NCBI GenBank assembly: GCA_030765045.1
Contig: CM060964.1
Span: forward strand, 151,951,705 to 152,015,704
Length of the DNA: 64,000 bases
Direction of reading: 5' to 3'
From: Tenodera sinensis
Lineage: Eukaryota; Arthropoda; Insecta; Mantodea; Mantidae
Every line of letters starts with the position of its first letter. Positions within the stretch are counted from its first letter, which is position 1. Under the pieces are notes generated by a model that saw only the letters and a list, made by a program, of their open reading frames with translations, was not told where the DNA came from and did no database searches. Positions 21,917-32,719 of the stretch are shown here, piece by piece. A program made the translations under genes and the position numbers.

Positions 21917-22400
21917 TCTTGGCAATGACCTCGTACCTATAGATTAGGTGCTATGGTTTAAATCCAACATTGGTTTTGGGAAGCAAATTTAACTTGTATT
22001 TTATCTTTGGGAGCATTGTGGACTTTTAGTGCGTGATGTTTTTATTTACGTTTTAACTTTCTTGGCGTTCTAACTATGGTGTCTCTGTTTCACTGTTTGA
22101 CCCTTTTAACTGTTGTTACCTTACACATTTTGACTTTAACCTAACACGCTGGGGCTATGGTTTAGCATTTTCACTTTTTAATGTTTTGGCGTTTTCACTT
22201 TTTACTGTTTTAAGCTTCCCTTTTTACCATTTTACATGCTTTCACCTTCACTTTTAAGGTTTTAACTGTTTTTCATTTTCATTTTGCTTTTAACCTCATC
22301 CATTTGGGAGTGTTTTAGACCTTACCCTTTAACTTCGGGCCCTAATGACGTAGCTGTTGACAGGCCCTTAAACTATACTCAATCACACTCGCTCACTCAC
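21917..22400 (+). mobile_element. 3' UTR of CCHC non-LTR element A
   Basis: After the SINE the non-LTR 3' region resumes and ends with CGGGCCCTAATGACGTAGCT, then GACAGGCCCTTAAACTATAC and a short ACTC-repeat tail (CACTCGCTCACTCAC, near 22386-22400). This end has the same layout as that of the inserted fragment at 17085-17718 (GATGAC...GCCCTTAAAC, then a short tandem tail), indicating related families. Confidence 0.65.
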
Positions 22401-23150
22401 TACATAAAAATAAATATGTAACAAAATTATATAAAATCACTTAGTCCAAAGCAGGCACTCTTGCATAAACATTGCAATAAATTTATGAGTGGTGACTATA
22501 AAATGTGCACTACCTAAAGAACAGCCTATAATGCCAAGATCAGAAGAAAACAGGTATTACAGTTTCTGACAAGAAAATAGACAGTTGAAAATGCACATGC
22601 CTTACCAGAAAAAGGACTTGAGGCACTATATAAAGACCATTCTGGTACATAGTATGTGAATGTTTTGTATAAGGGTACAATTATAGAAGAGGAAACTTAA
22701 ACAAGTTTTAATGAGTGGCTTTAAATAAATTCAGAAATATTGTTACAGGAGTTACATTTTAATATCCATCCCGTACAGGACATACCATTTGAAATCTGAA
22801 AGCAAAGGCAAGCAAACTTGCAGGTTGGTTGGGTCGCCGTCCCCTATTAATAAAGGTGCCTAAGGAAAGCATATTTATTAAATATCAGCATCCAAAACCC
22901 AGTGGTTTATCATATTGAACAATACATTTAGCACAATAATTCTTTTGTACTAAAAAGTGCTCATAGCTCTGGAACCCTTTATTTCAGAATATAGTACCAA
23001 ATCTCATTTTATAGATGGAGGTCGTTATTTTGTTACAGCATATAATTATTTTTATAATAGTTGCAGAAAACTTCAGGAAGTTTTTATTAAACTACAGTAT
23101 GTGCCAAAAAATACAGTACTGTAAAATTATGTTACTGTTATTGTTCTTAT
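22401..23150. other. Unannotated AT-rich stretch
   Basis: No family resemblance was found in the short frames and no repeat boundary is visible. Confidence 0.35.
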
Positions 23151-23990
23151 TTAGTTATTGGGATGATAATGTGAATGTTCAAAATGTGCTCCATTATGCC
23201 GTAGACAGTGTTCATAACAATCATGCAGATTTTGAAACATATTCTGGAACTTAGGTTGCTTCAGAGTCTTCAAAAAGGAGGTGATCTTCTGATGTAATGC
23301 ATGCACAGTTTTGGGTAGATTTGGACAGCTGAAAACCTTCACGTTTAACATTGGTTAATCATCCTTAGTGAAATATGGACCCAGCACATCATTTCCTGTT
23401 ACTGCACACCAAATTGTCTTACGCACTCTATGTAGTGGTTTCTGGACGATAATGTCTGGCCTCTCAAAACCAAGAAAGCAAGTTGTTTGGCAATTGATAA
23501 AACCAAGTGAAGGTGATTTTCATCGGAGAACCACACGTTGAGAAAAAAAATTTGGATCCTTGTATACCGCTGCGAAAAACCGTGCACAATATTCAATTCG
23601 GAGGTGCCTATGTTTCTCTGTCAATCGTTATCCAACCTGTATGCGGTACGGAAATCCACCTATGAGTTCAAACAATCGTCGAAGAGACGTATTGCTAATG
23701 TTTAATTTGAGGCCTCTTTGTCAAAGACTTCACTTTGGTGACTGCATGTCCATGATTTTCATTTCTGGACACAATTACTGCCACAGATTATACCAGATGA
23801 TCGACTCTGTGTTATTGGGTGATGTCACAAATGGCGCTAATGTCAGATGTTTCGACCGGTTCTTTTGCGAACTAACGCTTCCGGCGGTAATGCCGTACGC
23901 CTCTATATCGACTGAGCTGCGCTATGCCACCTCCTCCACTCCTCTTTGCCAGCATCACATGCCAATTTTCTTTTGTAGTCACAATTCCTG
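23151..23990 (-). pseudogene. IS630/Tc1-mariner-type DDE transposase pseudogene
   Basis: Minus translation contains MDMQSPK-SL-QRGLKLNIS and RRLFELIGGFPYRIQVG-RLT (HTH linker), HRHLRIEYCARFFAAVY, then FFLNVWFSDENHLHL, whose SDE provides the first catalytic acid. IAKQLAFLVLRG and VRQFGVQ follow in the same frame. After frame changes the C-terminal HALHQKITSFLK and LHDCYEHCLRHNGAHFE appear at 23151-23351. These are the signatures of a widespread insect transposase family with WFSDE and C-terminal NGGHFEH. Several frameshifts break the gene and the second catalytic region is shortened. Confidence 0.82.
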
Positions 23991-24168
23991 CACTCGTGAA
24001 TAGTTTACAGCACTTTTCGAATATTAACATCTTAGCCTAATACGCGTTACGTGAGCTATGTGGAAGCCATATGCGGTAAACGATTCTTATCCACGTAGCT
24101 GATGTAACGCATATTACGCTAATATGTGAAGTGTGCTGTAAACAATTCATGAGTGCGCGAGATGTGAC
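23978..24168. repeat. Hairpin-forming inverted repeat (foldback/MITE)
   Basis: The left arm GTCACAATTCCTGCACTCGT pairs with the right arm ending ATGAGTGCGCGAGATGTGAC, and matching continues inward through GTTTACAGCAC/GTGCTGTAAAC and TACGCGTTACGTGAGCTATG to a loop around 24065-24090. Arms are about 85-90 bp with scattered mismatches. There is no coding content. It lies at the 5' side of the minus-strand transposase pseudogene, so it could be a MITE nested there or part of that element's end. Confidence 0.85.
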
Positions 24169-25659
24169 TTCGAAAGAAGTTCAATTAATTCCTGAATATA
24201 AGATCGGCAAGAAGAAGCCACTTCTAAACTTGACATTTTTTTTTATGTATGAATATTTATGTCTTCAATTAATCATAACTTTAGTAACCTGATGGAGAGT
24301 GTAATATCACACAAATTGTTTAGCTTATGCAATATATTTTTATTTTCTTTCTGTCAAGAATTTCAAAGCTTGCAGCAATTATAACTACATATTGAGTTAA
24401 TGGCGGAGGAAAACAGGAAAGGATATCACAAAGTTATGTGTAATGCAATTTTTTTTGTACACAGTAAATTAGTAATAATGTCAAAACAAACTTCTGAAAG
24501 ATAACCTTAGTGACCAAGAAATAAACAACTAAATAGATTCTAAATGAAAATACACCAACAACTATGTACAAAAAAACCAGCACTATTTCAAAAAGAAAAC
24601 AAAGAAGTAATGTTAATGCCTATGTTTAATGAGATTTTGAAAAGCAATTACACTTTGATATATACATTATTTTCTGCACAAGTTCACCAAAGAATGTATT
24701 AAGAGAAAGACCTGAAATTTGAGATTGTCTCAAATGGCATTCATAGTTTATTTAAACGTTTAAAATTAGTACATGAGACAGTGTCAGCAACCAAGCAGTA
24801 TGCAAAATATACACAATACATATAACACTATCCAAGGTAGGTGCTGCCAAATCCAATTATGCTCTCCTGAAACAAACAACAGGAAACAGTGCAAATAATT
24901 CATCAGTATTTCATATAGTTCATTTCAAAACGATACCAAGTCTCATCGTAATCAAAATTTAGTTTGGTACAATTTCCTACTCTTAGTGTGTATTCTATAG
25001 TACTACTGACACATTTTATATCCTTTGCTATCCTTTTTCCTTGTGGGAGTTGGAATGTTGGAGTAAATCTGATTCTTTTTACAAACCTGATCAGTTCAAA
25101 ACATTAAATTTTAGTTTCTAAGCCTGCTTGATACAACACAGATTTGTTTCTATATTGTTGGTGTGACTTGGCTGCACACTGATTGTTTATTTTGTGTATG
25201 TGCCCTGGGTGTTTGAATGTGGCTGAGGGCTAGGATTTTCAGGCATAAAATTTTCTAGCACAGCTTCCTTCAGAAGGGAAGTATCCTGTGTTGTAGATAT
25301 GCAGCACAAAAAAGAGCTCAAGCCTAATTAAGGAGGCCTCTGAGCAAAATTAAGCAATCTGCCATTCTCAACATAGTATGGGACGCTGAGAACTATATTA
25401 GTTAAAGTGCATCCATAAAAAAACTAATTTTTTCTTGTATATATCTCTAACACAAGAATAGCATTGTTGTAATTATACCCCAAACTATTAAATGATCTCG
25501 ACCAACAACAAACTGTCAAACAGCTATTATACTTCACCTAGTGCAATGTCAAAAAGTATATTTACATTTAAATGAACATAACCTAACACAATGACAAGCA
25601 TTCTGAATAAATTGAGTAATTAGTGACTGAGCAAGATAAGATTTGTAGCTTTCCTGGCG
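24169..25659. other. SCAR intron, nothing recognised
   Basis: AT-rich intronic sequence with only short, composition-driven frames. Confidence 0.4.
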
Positions 25660-25664
25660 ACGAA

Positions 25665-25770
25665 CATCATTCATCCTGAAGATGGGAGAGATGTACACTC
25701 CCGAAACGTTGATGTCTTTTCATCACTATACCTGGCTCGAAGCCCGAGAGCATCTTGAATAGACTGAGCA
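25665..25770 (+). other. Retroelement-end motif with hammerhead-like core
   Basis: CCTGAAGATGGGAG, a loop, then ACTCCCGAAACGTTGATG forms a 5-bp stem bounded by CTGAAGA and GAAAC. These are the two conserved strands of a hammerhead ribozyme core (CUGANGA and GAAA), but with one extra T after the first strand. Such CTGAAGATG...CGAAACG words are commonly found near the 3' ends of Penelope-like and related elements. No coding part of an element is attached here. Function is unproven. Confidence 0.4.
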
Positions 25771-26199
25771 AGAGTATATTTAAGATCATTAATTACAGTT
25801 TTGTGGCTAAAATTCTGTTTCTGGGCCATATGAAAACTGTTTACACCTGTGCTGCAAATATAATTTTAATGCAACACAGAACCAAATACAATTGTAACAG
25901 CAGCTCTATGAACATTGAAAAGAAAACTGTTTTCATTGGTCCAATTATATTTCAACATGTTTATATGAATGGCTAAACCGAATGACATCTGGTTTTTTAA
26001 GGATACTATAATTTAGCTGGTCCATCACTAACTATAAAACATCCTGATACTTTTAACACATTCTCTCTTCATTCTCAGCAACTATTGTATGTTCATTACT
26101 CAGTAACAAAGATCAAAACTTTTCTAATTTTGTAAATGCAGCATTGTAGTATCACTTATTTACCATAAACTTGTTTCTTTATTTCAATATTTTTACTTA
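25771..26199. other. Unannotated AT-rich stretch
   Basis: No recognisable coding or repeat feature. Its last three bases (TTA, 26197-26199) are the target site of the next element. Confidence 0.4.
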
Positions 26200-27135
26200 T
26201 GCTGATGTCCACAGTCCAACATTTTGGTCCAAAGCATTGTATACAACTACAGAGCATTGTAGGACATCGAGAGTTGGATACAATTTTGTTGCATACAATT
26301 TCTATCCTATTTTTTGTATTCAATCTGTTTGTATACAATGTGATATAGTTGCATCTAATTTTTTCATCAAACAACTTGAAAATAGTCAAATCAGCATCAG
26401 TAGCAAAGCAATATGGCAGACTGCGCAAGCAACATGTAGTCAGCTGTTTTATAGGCATGGCTCATGGTTCTTTTAATGTAATGGGTGTTTTAAGAAAATG
26501 TTTTAAACTTTTTCTGGAAGATTCAATAACAATTTTTCATGACCATTAACATGTATTGCTAAGGTGACCATTACATAGCTAAATTTCATAAATAATAAGA
26601 AACCCAGTTAACAGTATGTTCAAATTTTACATTATGAAATGAGTTCAAATCCCCTGTCCATGTATACCAAGATTAAAACCATTACAATTGTACCTTATCT
26701 CTTTCGCACAGTAATAGTTTGTCTCATATTTGTGTCCTGGTGTGTAATATTGCCTTCTGCAGGATGTAAAAGGTTGAGAAATAAAGCTTCGCCAATTTGT
26801 AGAAAACTGCCATAATTTTCCAATTCCTCTAACCTCAATTCGTTCTGTAGCAGACACAATATACCCTAGCCTGTGTCCTGTTCTCATGACTGTGCCCACC
26901 ATCATTTACTTGTAATACATCTTTTCTTCCTACATAGAGTTGAGGAAATATATCCCAAACCTATACTTAATATAGTAATCATTAAATTAATATTTGCTTC
27001 TGCCATGTTTATTTTTCACACTTGCTACGTGAACTGTCATTTGTGTTGGACCAAAATTCATCAGTGTGGCAGACACTGTTTCTTTTGTGTACAATTCCAT
27101 TGGATACAAAAAGTTTGGACCATGGGACCCCCGCT
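26200..27135 (-). mobile_element. Internally deleted PIF/Harbinger copy 1 (TTA TSD)
   Basis: The ends TGCTGATGTCCACAGTCCAA and, from the right reverse-complemented, AGCGGGGGTCCCATGGTCCA are imperfect TIRs sharing GTCC-A--GTCCAA, continuing to CTTTTTG. They are flanked by TTA at 26197-26199 and 27136-27138, the PIF/Harbinger target site. Sub-terminal sequence (GAGAGTTGGATACAATTTTG) is shared with copy 2 at 49154-50036 in the opposite orientation. The 936-bp element keeps only the first part of the transposase on the minus strand. Confidence 0.9.
26660..26945 (-). pseudogene. Harbinger transposase N-terminal remnant, copy 1
   Basis: Minus translation gives KWWAQS-EQDTG-GILCLLQ, NELRLEELENYGSFLQI, then ALFLNLLHPAEGNITHQDTN and MRQTITVRKR. 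It parallels the better preserved frame of copy 2 (WTLSWVQRREQGMG, NELRLDDPENYNFLRI). This is the N-terminal helical domain that precedes the DDE nuclease in HARBI1/ALP1-like transposases (pattern NFLRM--ELF-ELL, T-MR--I). Stops occur in the first third. The DDE domain is absent. Confidence 0.7.
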
Positions 27136-27138
27136 TTA

Positions 27139-28807
27139 ATCTCATATCAATGGTTCTTCAAAGAAATGATACCATGAGCTATGTACCAGTAACGTCACAA
27201 TATTAAGTTAGTGCAGATTGAAACATTGCTACAACTTATGAAGTGTCAATACCAGACATTTTACCACATCTTTCTTTACTGAAGTTTGAAATTTAAATGA
27301 TTTCCTTGATAAAACAGCAATATTATTTTACAAAGAACTTTATCTTAGCATGTGATCCTAGGCCATGTCATAATGCTGTACCCACAATATTCAGATTGTA
27401 TACACTAATCTCTCACAGTAATAAAATTAGAGAAAAGATAATTTACTAAAGATGTAGCAATGAGTCTGCCATTGGGTTATTGCAGCAAAGTGGAAAATGT
27501 ATTAAATATAACTTACTTCAAATGATAAATGAAGGAAATCTGTGCCATAGTCCTGAAGATGCACTTCTGGAGATGTCGAGCACTGCACTAGTTCATTTTG
27601 TAATATGCACAGTTCTGAAATTCAAAGAATGCAAAAGTGAATTTAATATTAAAATGGGAAAGCAAAGACTTTCAATTCCAGTCTTCTAACAACTACATGC
27701 CTAAATAGGTTTCCGAATGGACTTTTCTTGCTGACTCATAGTTCATGAACTATCAAGTTACTATGTTACTTATTATTAATGTTATCATTCTAAGCAGAGT
27801 AGATTCGAACTACAGCTGATTTGCAAAAAGCAATATTAGTCAATTCCATACCAACACAGTTCTATATTGAAAATAAGTAATGCAGATACATTACAATTCA
27901 GGTTATGTCAGGGTATTTAACATTTATGTATTTAATACATGCATCATACTTACCAACAACCTTTTGACAATAGATTCATTTCCTCTTGCTGCCCATACGC
28001 TCTAGCACATATTTAAAATCTTGCGGGTTTTACAAATACAAGAATACTCTTCCAGATTTATTTTCGCTTCGCTGCCGTTAATATCACAAAACGTTAACCA
28101 TATTTCAAATCAAAATCACTTTTAAATTACGTCACTGCGTGTCGCATCACCAACTTACACTCCATTAAATTACGAAACTAGGTCTGTAATTTATGCATCT
28201 TTGGGATTGACTCAGTTCGGTCATTTGGTAATTCCTTTTATTGTATGATTTATTCCTTCATTTTATTGTTTTATTCAGAATTTTCTATTAAAATGTTTCA
28301 TAGTGCGATACTCCCATAATAACGAATATTGGCATCACTGATAGTTGCTCTACCTCCATTGACATCCAGTAAAAAGAGACTTGCAGCGCTCGAAATGTTT
28401 GGTTCTCCTCGGAATTTTTTGGAAGCTCGATGCAGAACCGGAAGTGGCTAGTCCAGTCGACAGACTGTGGTTACTGCCCTTCCAAAGCTTCCCTTCCGTT
28501 GACACAATATACTGTTGATGCTGGCTTATTAAAGCTTTCGTGATATTCTTCCACTACTAAGTCTAAGCTTGGCCTGCGTTGATAACCCTTTTCGTACGAG
28601 CAAAAATAAAATACTTCACTATGAACATGTTTTCCTCCATCGTGAGACCTAGTGTCCCTTCCAATCACAGAGCGCAACGTTTGTTACAGAACTAAGAATA
28701 CATCGTAGTGATGCAACAACACGTAGATGTACAGGCATGCGCACGATGACTGCACGAAAACCAGTACTGTAATTTTTGGCACATACTGTATTATAAAATT
28801 GAGGTGT
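27139..28807. other. SCAR intron, nothing recognised
   Basis: Short frames (27480-27689 plus, 28471-28677 minus) show no family features. The sequence may be old unique intron. Confidence 0.4.
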
Positions 28808-28990
28808 TGTAATTCTAAAAGTCTTCTGGGCTGATTAGCCGTGGTCTGCTGGAGTAACTTGGTCCAGATGTTTCGTCTACTACTGCGGTGGACATCATCG
28901 GTGGCATGGTCGAAGTCTTCTAGGTGAAGTTACAGTTGCGTCTGAGGCGTTGACTGTCTGGGATGCTGTATTTATACACGGGGAGGGGGG
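28808..28990 (-). repeat. Penelope pseudo-LTR, 3' copy
   Basis: Reading minus, this ends the element: a TATA-like TATAAATAC-containing part, GCAACTGTAACTTCACCTAG, GACCATGCCACCGATGATGT, a GTCCACC/GGTGGAC-type stem, GACGAAACATCTGGACC and a final CTTTTAGAATTAC. The same sequence recurs in direct orientation at 31707-31905 and inverted at 32150-32345, as expected for the pseudo-LTRs of Penelope-like elements. Confidence 0.75.
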
Positions 28991-29046
28991 GTGTCTTCTC
29001 TGATTAGCTCGGGGCTCGCTGAGGCAGTGCGGTTGGTGGGAGGGGC

Positions 29047-30137
29047 CTAGGCTGCATCTCGGGTGATACAAGATTCTGATTGGTTTGTGTTGCTTGACTG
29101 TCTGTGTTGTTTAATGTCATCGATGATGGGGTACCAAGTTTTGTTGAGCTTAAGGGCTTCTTCCTTCCTATTGAAGTTGTTGGAATGCTTATCAATTTCT
29201 ATGGCTTCGCACTGTAGTCGAGCATGGTAGTGTGAGAGGTTAGATAGAATGCTGGTGTCATGAAACTTGATGACATGCTCCCCCTCCGCTTCTATAGCAT
29301 GTTCAGCGACCACTGACTTTTCAAATTGTCTAAGACGGCAGCATCTCTTGTGTTCGTTTAGTCTGGTGTTGATACTACGTAGCGTCGTGCCAATATATAC
29401 TGCACCACACGAGCAGGGGATCCAGTATACGCCACCCGAGGAGAGGGGGTACCTCGGGTCCTTGGCTGAGCGTAGTAAGCTGTTGAGCTTTCTTGTAGGC
29501 TTGAAGACTGTCTTGATATTATGGCGTAGCAGGAGGCGTTCAATCCTGTCGGTGACGTTTTGAACATAGGGAAGGGATACAGTGCCTTTGCTCTTAGGTG
29601 GAGTCGGCTTAGCAGAGATCGGCTGACGTCTGGGTGGTCGGAAGGCTCTCTTTATTTCTTGTGCAGAATAGCCATTGGCTTGTAAAGCTTGTTCCAGATG
29701 GTGCAGCTCTTGTGGCAGTAGATGAGGCTTGCAAATGCGGGAAGCACGGTGTAGAAGAGTTTGAATCATAGCCCGTTTCTGTCTCGGATGGTGGTTGGAG
29801 GTTTTGTTGAGATAACGGTCTGTGTGAGTAGGCTTGCGGTATACCATGTGTCCAAGTTTGCCGTTGTCTTTTCTGCTGACCAGCATGTCCAGGAAGGACA
29901 GGTGACCGTCCTTTTCTTTTTCCATGGTGAACTGGATGCGTGGATTGAGGCTGTTGAGGTGTTGAAGAAAACCCAGCAGAGGCTGCTCGCCGTGACTCCA
30001 TATGACGAAAGTGTCATCTATGTAGCGGAACCAAGCAGACGGTTTGTGAGATGTGGTGTTTAGAGCTGTAGCTTCAAAGGATTCCATAAAGAAGTTGACT
30101 ACTATTGGACTGAGTGGGCTGCCCATGGCCACACCAT
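29047..30137 (-). pseudogene. Penelope RT C-terminal half and GIY-YIG endonuclease
   Basis: The open frame reads DGVAMGSPLSPIVVNFFMES (RT), WFRYIDDTFVIW (RT catalytic YIDD), FTMEKEKDGHLSFLDMLVSR and VYRKPTHTDRYLN, then a linker with PPRRQPISAKPTPPKSKG. The C-terminus GGVYWIPCSCGAVYIGTTLR and RSINTRLNEHKRCC is the GIY-YIG nuclease, followed by AEHAIEAEGEHVIKFHDTSI and KTWYPIIDDI. Penelope-like retroelements use the nuclease to prime reverse transcription at the target. The frame is intact to the stop at 29047, but the upstream RT part is cut off by the insertion at 30150-31278, so the apparent Met at 30213 lies in the inserted element and is artefactual. Confidence 0.93.
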
Positions 30138-30149
30138 CGGTTTGTTTGT

Positions 30150-31278
30150 TATTGTTGTTGTTTTCTAGTGCCCTGCATCTGGCAATGAAGCCATTAGCAT
30201 TCGTGCTTTCCAATACTTTTGAACTGTAGTTTCTTCTGATCTTAATGTTTCACAGGTCTTCTAGTGTTCTTCATTCATTTCTGCTGGATCGTTACACAGG
30301 ACACATATTGGTGAGGCTGAGATACCTATTCTGTAGAGATGACTTGCTAAGCAGTCGTGATTTGTCAATAGTCGGAAGGCTGCAACCGCTGTTTTCCTTG
30401 GTCTCTGGGGGATTATATCTGGATTGGAAAGTAGTGTAATCCATTTTTTATCTTTGGCATTTGTTTCTATTTCTTGTAGGTATGAATGACAAAAATTTTT
30501 AATGATCAAGCGTTTTATTGAGGAATATGAGAAATTGAATTTAGACTTTTGTTTTATTGTTGTGCCTTTCTTTGCAAGTGAGTCTGCAGCTTCGTTCCCC
30601 ATGACTCCACAGTGTGCTGGAATCCATTGGAGATGAACAGTCTTATTAACTTTTTGGAGTTGTGTTAACATTTTGTAGCATTCTCTAATTTTTGTTGACT
30701 TCTTTGTAGTATTTGAACATATTCCCTGAATTGCAGCTTTAGAATCCGAAAGAATTACTGCCTTATTAAATTTATGTAAGGGAAGATTTAATAATTGTCG
30801 GAGAGCAATGTGTATAGCCTCTATTTCTCCATCATAATTTGTTGTGTCTCTGCCAACAGAATGATAAAAGGAAAAATGTGAACATGTAACTCCAGCTCCA
30901 GTAAGGTTTTCCTTCGAGGATCCATCAGTATATATGTGCAGCCATTCTTCTGTGGGATACCTAGTATTGATTGTTTCCAGAGCTAGAAGTTTTTGTATTT
31001 CTTTTGGTGTGTCTGATTTACTTATTTCCTCTATTAATTCCAAACTGAAGGTAGGTTGCAATAATTCCAATGGATTTTCTCTAATAAGTAGATTTTCTCT
31101 GGTGTTAGGAATGTTCAATTTGGATTTAATCTGTGTTACCTTTTCTAGGAAACTACTATGAGTTTTAAGGATTGAAGGGGGGAGGTTCTTTTCTGTCCAT
31201 TTAGAGTTTGGCAGTCGTAACATTTTCTCGTGTTGGAGCAATGCTTGTTCTTCTATTTTTGTTGTTATTGATGGGGTC
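30150..31278 (-). mobile_element. 5'-truncated RNase H-type non-LTR insertion (12-bp TSD)
   Basis: CGGTTTGTTTGT occurs at 30138-30149 and 31279-31290, flanking the insert. The insert's 3' end carries an ACAACAACAATA-type tail and its 5' end begins mid-gene at the RT/RNase H junction (TPSITTKIEEQALLQHEKML). It is nearly identical to 40533-41660, the corresponding part of the longer copy. Insertion was into the Penelope RT between its KQT and DGVAMG motifs. The truncation and A-rich tail are typical of target-primed reverse transcription. Confidence 0.95.
30261..31278 (-). pseudogene. RNase H domain of non-LTR ORF2 (young copy)
   Basis: The frame encodes RNase H with HIYTDGSSKENLTGAGV (Asp), YDGEIEAIHIALRQL (Glu), AVILSDSKAAIQGI (Asp) and WIPAHCGVMGNEAADSLAKK (Asp), then HDCLASHLYRIG and a CVLCNDPAEMNEEH knuckle. 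In the paralogue the next codon is TTG; here it is TAG (30258-30260), truncating the last 35 or so residues. The annotated-looking Met upstream (at 31307) belongs to the Penelope element, so the first ten residues MKSLLLQTNR are chimeric. It would lack RT and cannot be autonomous. Confidence 0.92.
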
Positions 31279-31290
31279 CGGTTTGTTTGT

Positions 31291-31604
31291 AGTAATAATG
31301 ATTTCACTGGAAGTAGGTGGTGGTAAGAACGTGATGAAAGAGAGCTACAATGTCGTCAGGAAAAATTTGCTTCAGTTGTGTTGGCGTCCTTGACGGGGAC
31401 CATGGTGAAGAGAGAGATAACATCAAAGCCAATGAGTATGTCTTGAGGCTGCAAAGTAAGATTTTGGAGTTTCTGGATGAAGTGTGAAGAGTCCTTTATG
31501 TAGGTATCAGTGTTGCCTACATGCGGTTGCAGCAGATTGGCTAGATATTTCGAGATGGAGTTATACAAGAGTCTTGGCAGCACAGTAGGAAAGTTAAAGA
31601 GCAA
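31291..31604 (-). pseudogene. Penelope RT upstream part, split by insertion
   Basis: Minus frame 31356-31604 gives LPRLLYNSISKYLANLLQPH, NTDTYIKDSSHFIQKLQ and DILIGFDVISLFTMVPVKDA, the RT fingers and first catalytic Asp (FDV-SLFT-VP) of Penelope-like elements. After a one-base shift the sequence continues DDIVALFHHVLTTTYFQ (partly with a TGG-to-TGA stop) to YYYKQT, where the non-LTR copy inserted. The rest of the RT is at 29047-30137. Element N-terminus is missing beyond 31604. Confidence 0.88.
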
Positions 31605-31706
31605 AGAAGCGATGATTTCTGCTTGCGCAGCCCTTCCAGTTGACGAGTCAGACGATATGTTTCCTCCCGATAGAGACGAGTCATGAGTAAGCGTAGGCTT
31701 TCATGG

Positions 31707-31905
31707 CTGGTGTTCGTAACTCTAAAAGTCTTCCGGGCTGATTTGCCATGGTCTGCTGGAATAACTTGGTCCAGACGTTTCGTCCACTAGTGCGGTGGAC
31801 ATCATTGGTGGCGTGGTTGAAGTCTTCTTGGTAAAGGTACAGTTGCGTCTGAGGCGTTGACTGTCTGGGATGCGGTATTTATACGCGGTGGGGTCTTCTC
31901 TGATG
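31707..31905 (-). repeat. Penelope pseudo-LTR, 5' copy
   Basis: This is a direct repeat of 28808-28990: GTAACTCTAAAAGTCTTCCG, TGCTGGAATAACTTGGTCC, GACGTTTCGTCCAC, GGTGGACATCATTGGTGG and GGGATGCGGTATTTATAC are shared with small changes. Together the two repeats bracket the Penelope coding region. Sequence 31605-31706 between coding part and repeat includes a basic TRLYREETYRLTRQLEG-like N-terminal scrap on the minus strand. Confidence 0.72.
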
Positions 31906-31909
31906 TACC

Positions 31910-32350
31910 ACTGGCGTGTTGTCAACTGTATTGGATCTCCTACATACAGCATACTACAGAAGAAGCCCTTAAGCTCAACAAAACTTGGTACCCCATCATC
32001 AATGACATTAAGCAACACAAGACAGTCAAGCAACACAAACCAATCAGAATCTAGTATCACCCGAGATGCAGCCGAGGCCCCTCCCGATGCAGCTAGGCCC
32101 CTTCCACCAACCGCACTGCTTCAGCGAGTCCCGAGCCAATCAGAGAAGACACCCCCCCCCGTGTATAAATACCGCATCCCAGACAGTCAATGCCTCAGAC
32201 GCAACTGTACCTTCACCAAGAAGACTTCGACCACGCCACCGATGATGTCCACTGCAGTAGTGGACAAAACGTCTGGACCAAGTTACTCCAACAGACCACG
32301 GCAAATCAGCCTGGAAGACTCTTTTAGAATTAGGAACACCGGCCGTGAAA
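31910..32350 (+). pseudogene. Inverted Penelope 3' fragment with pseudo-LTR
   Basis: Plus translation contains EEALKLNKTWYPIINDIKQH, the same C-terminal words as the minus-strand Penelope, followed by its 3' UTR (CTCCCGATGCAGCTAGGCC, GTATAAATACCGCATCCCAG) and pseudo-LTR up to TTTTAGAATTAGGAACACC. A preceding WRVVNCIGSPTYSI-like frame near 31910-31950 (VVNCIGSPTY) is an RT scrap. The fragment is head-to-head with the 5' pseudo-LTR, an arrangement often seen in tandem or inverted PLE copies. Confidence 0.78.
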
Positions 32351-32719
32351 ACCTACACTTACTCTTGAGGTGTTGTGTCAGAGATAGTCACAAGCCACAA
32401 AATCACAATTTTACTGGAGAGTGTTTTAATCTTTTGGAGTAATCCTGAAATCAGAATAATCTAATACATCGCACAAGCTTAATACAGTATGTTCTTATAT
32501 TTTTTTAAACATTTTAGTAAAGAAAATATCTTCTCTAATCCATTTTTCATTATTTATGTAAAACTGTTAAAGTGTGCTAGCAATTTTAGTTGTGGTTCCT
32601 GAGTTTCTCTGTAAGAACATAAATTATTAGATTTTCATTGCTTTATGAGTTTCTTTTCATCAAATATCACAAGAATAAAGTATAAGTATTAAAAATGTTC
32701 ATCATGTCTTCCTAATCAT
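32351..32719. other. Unannotated AT-rich stretch
   Basis: No features recognised between the Penelope fragment and the next pseudogene. Confidence 0.35.

Noticed and set aside
29267..30063. Plus-strand open frames opposite the Penelope gene
   Set aside because: They are antisense shadows of a clearly recognised minus-strand RT and GIY-YIG domain.
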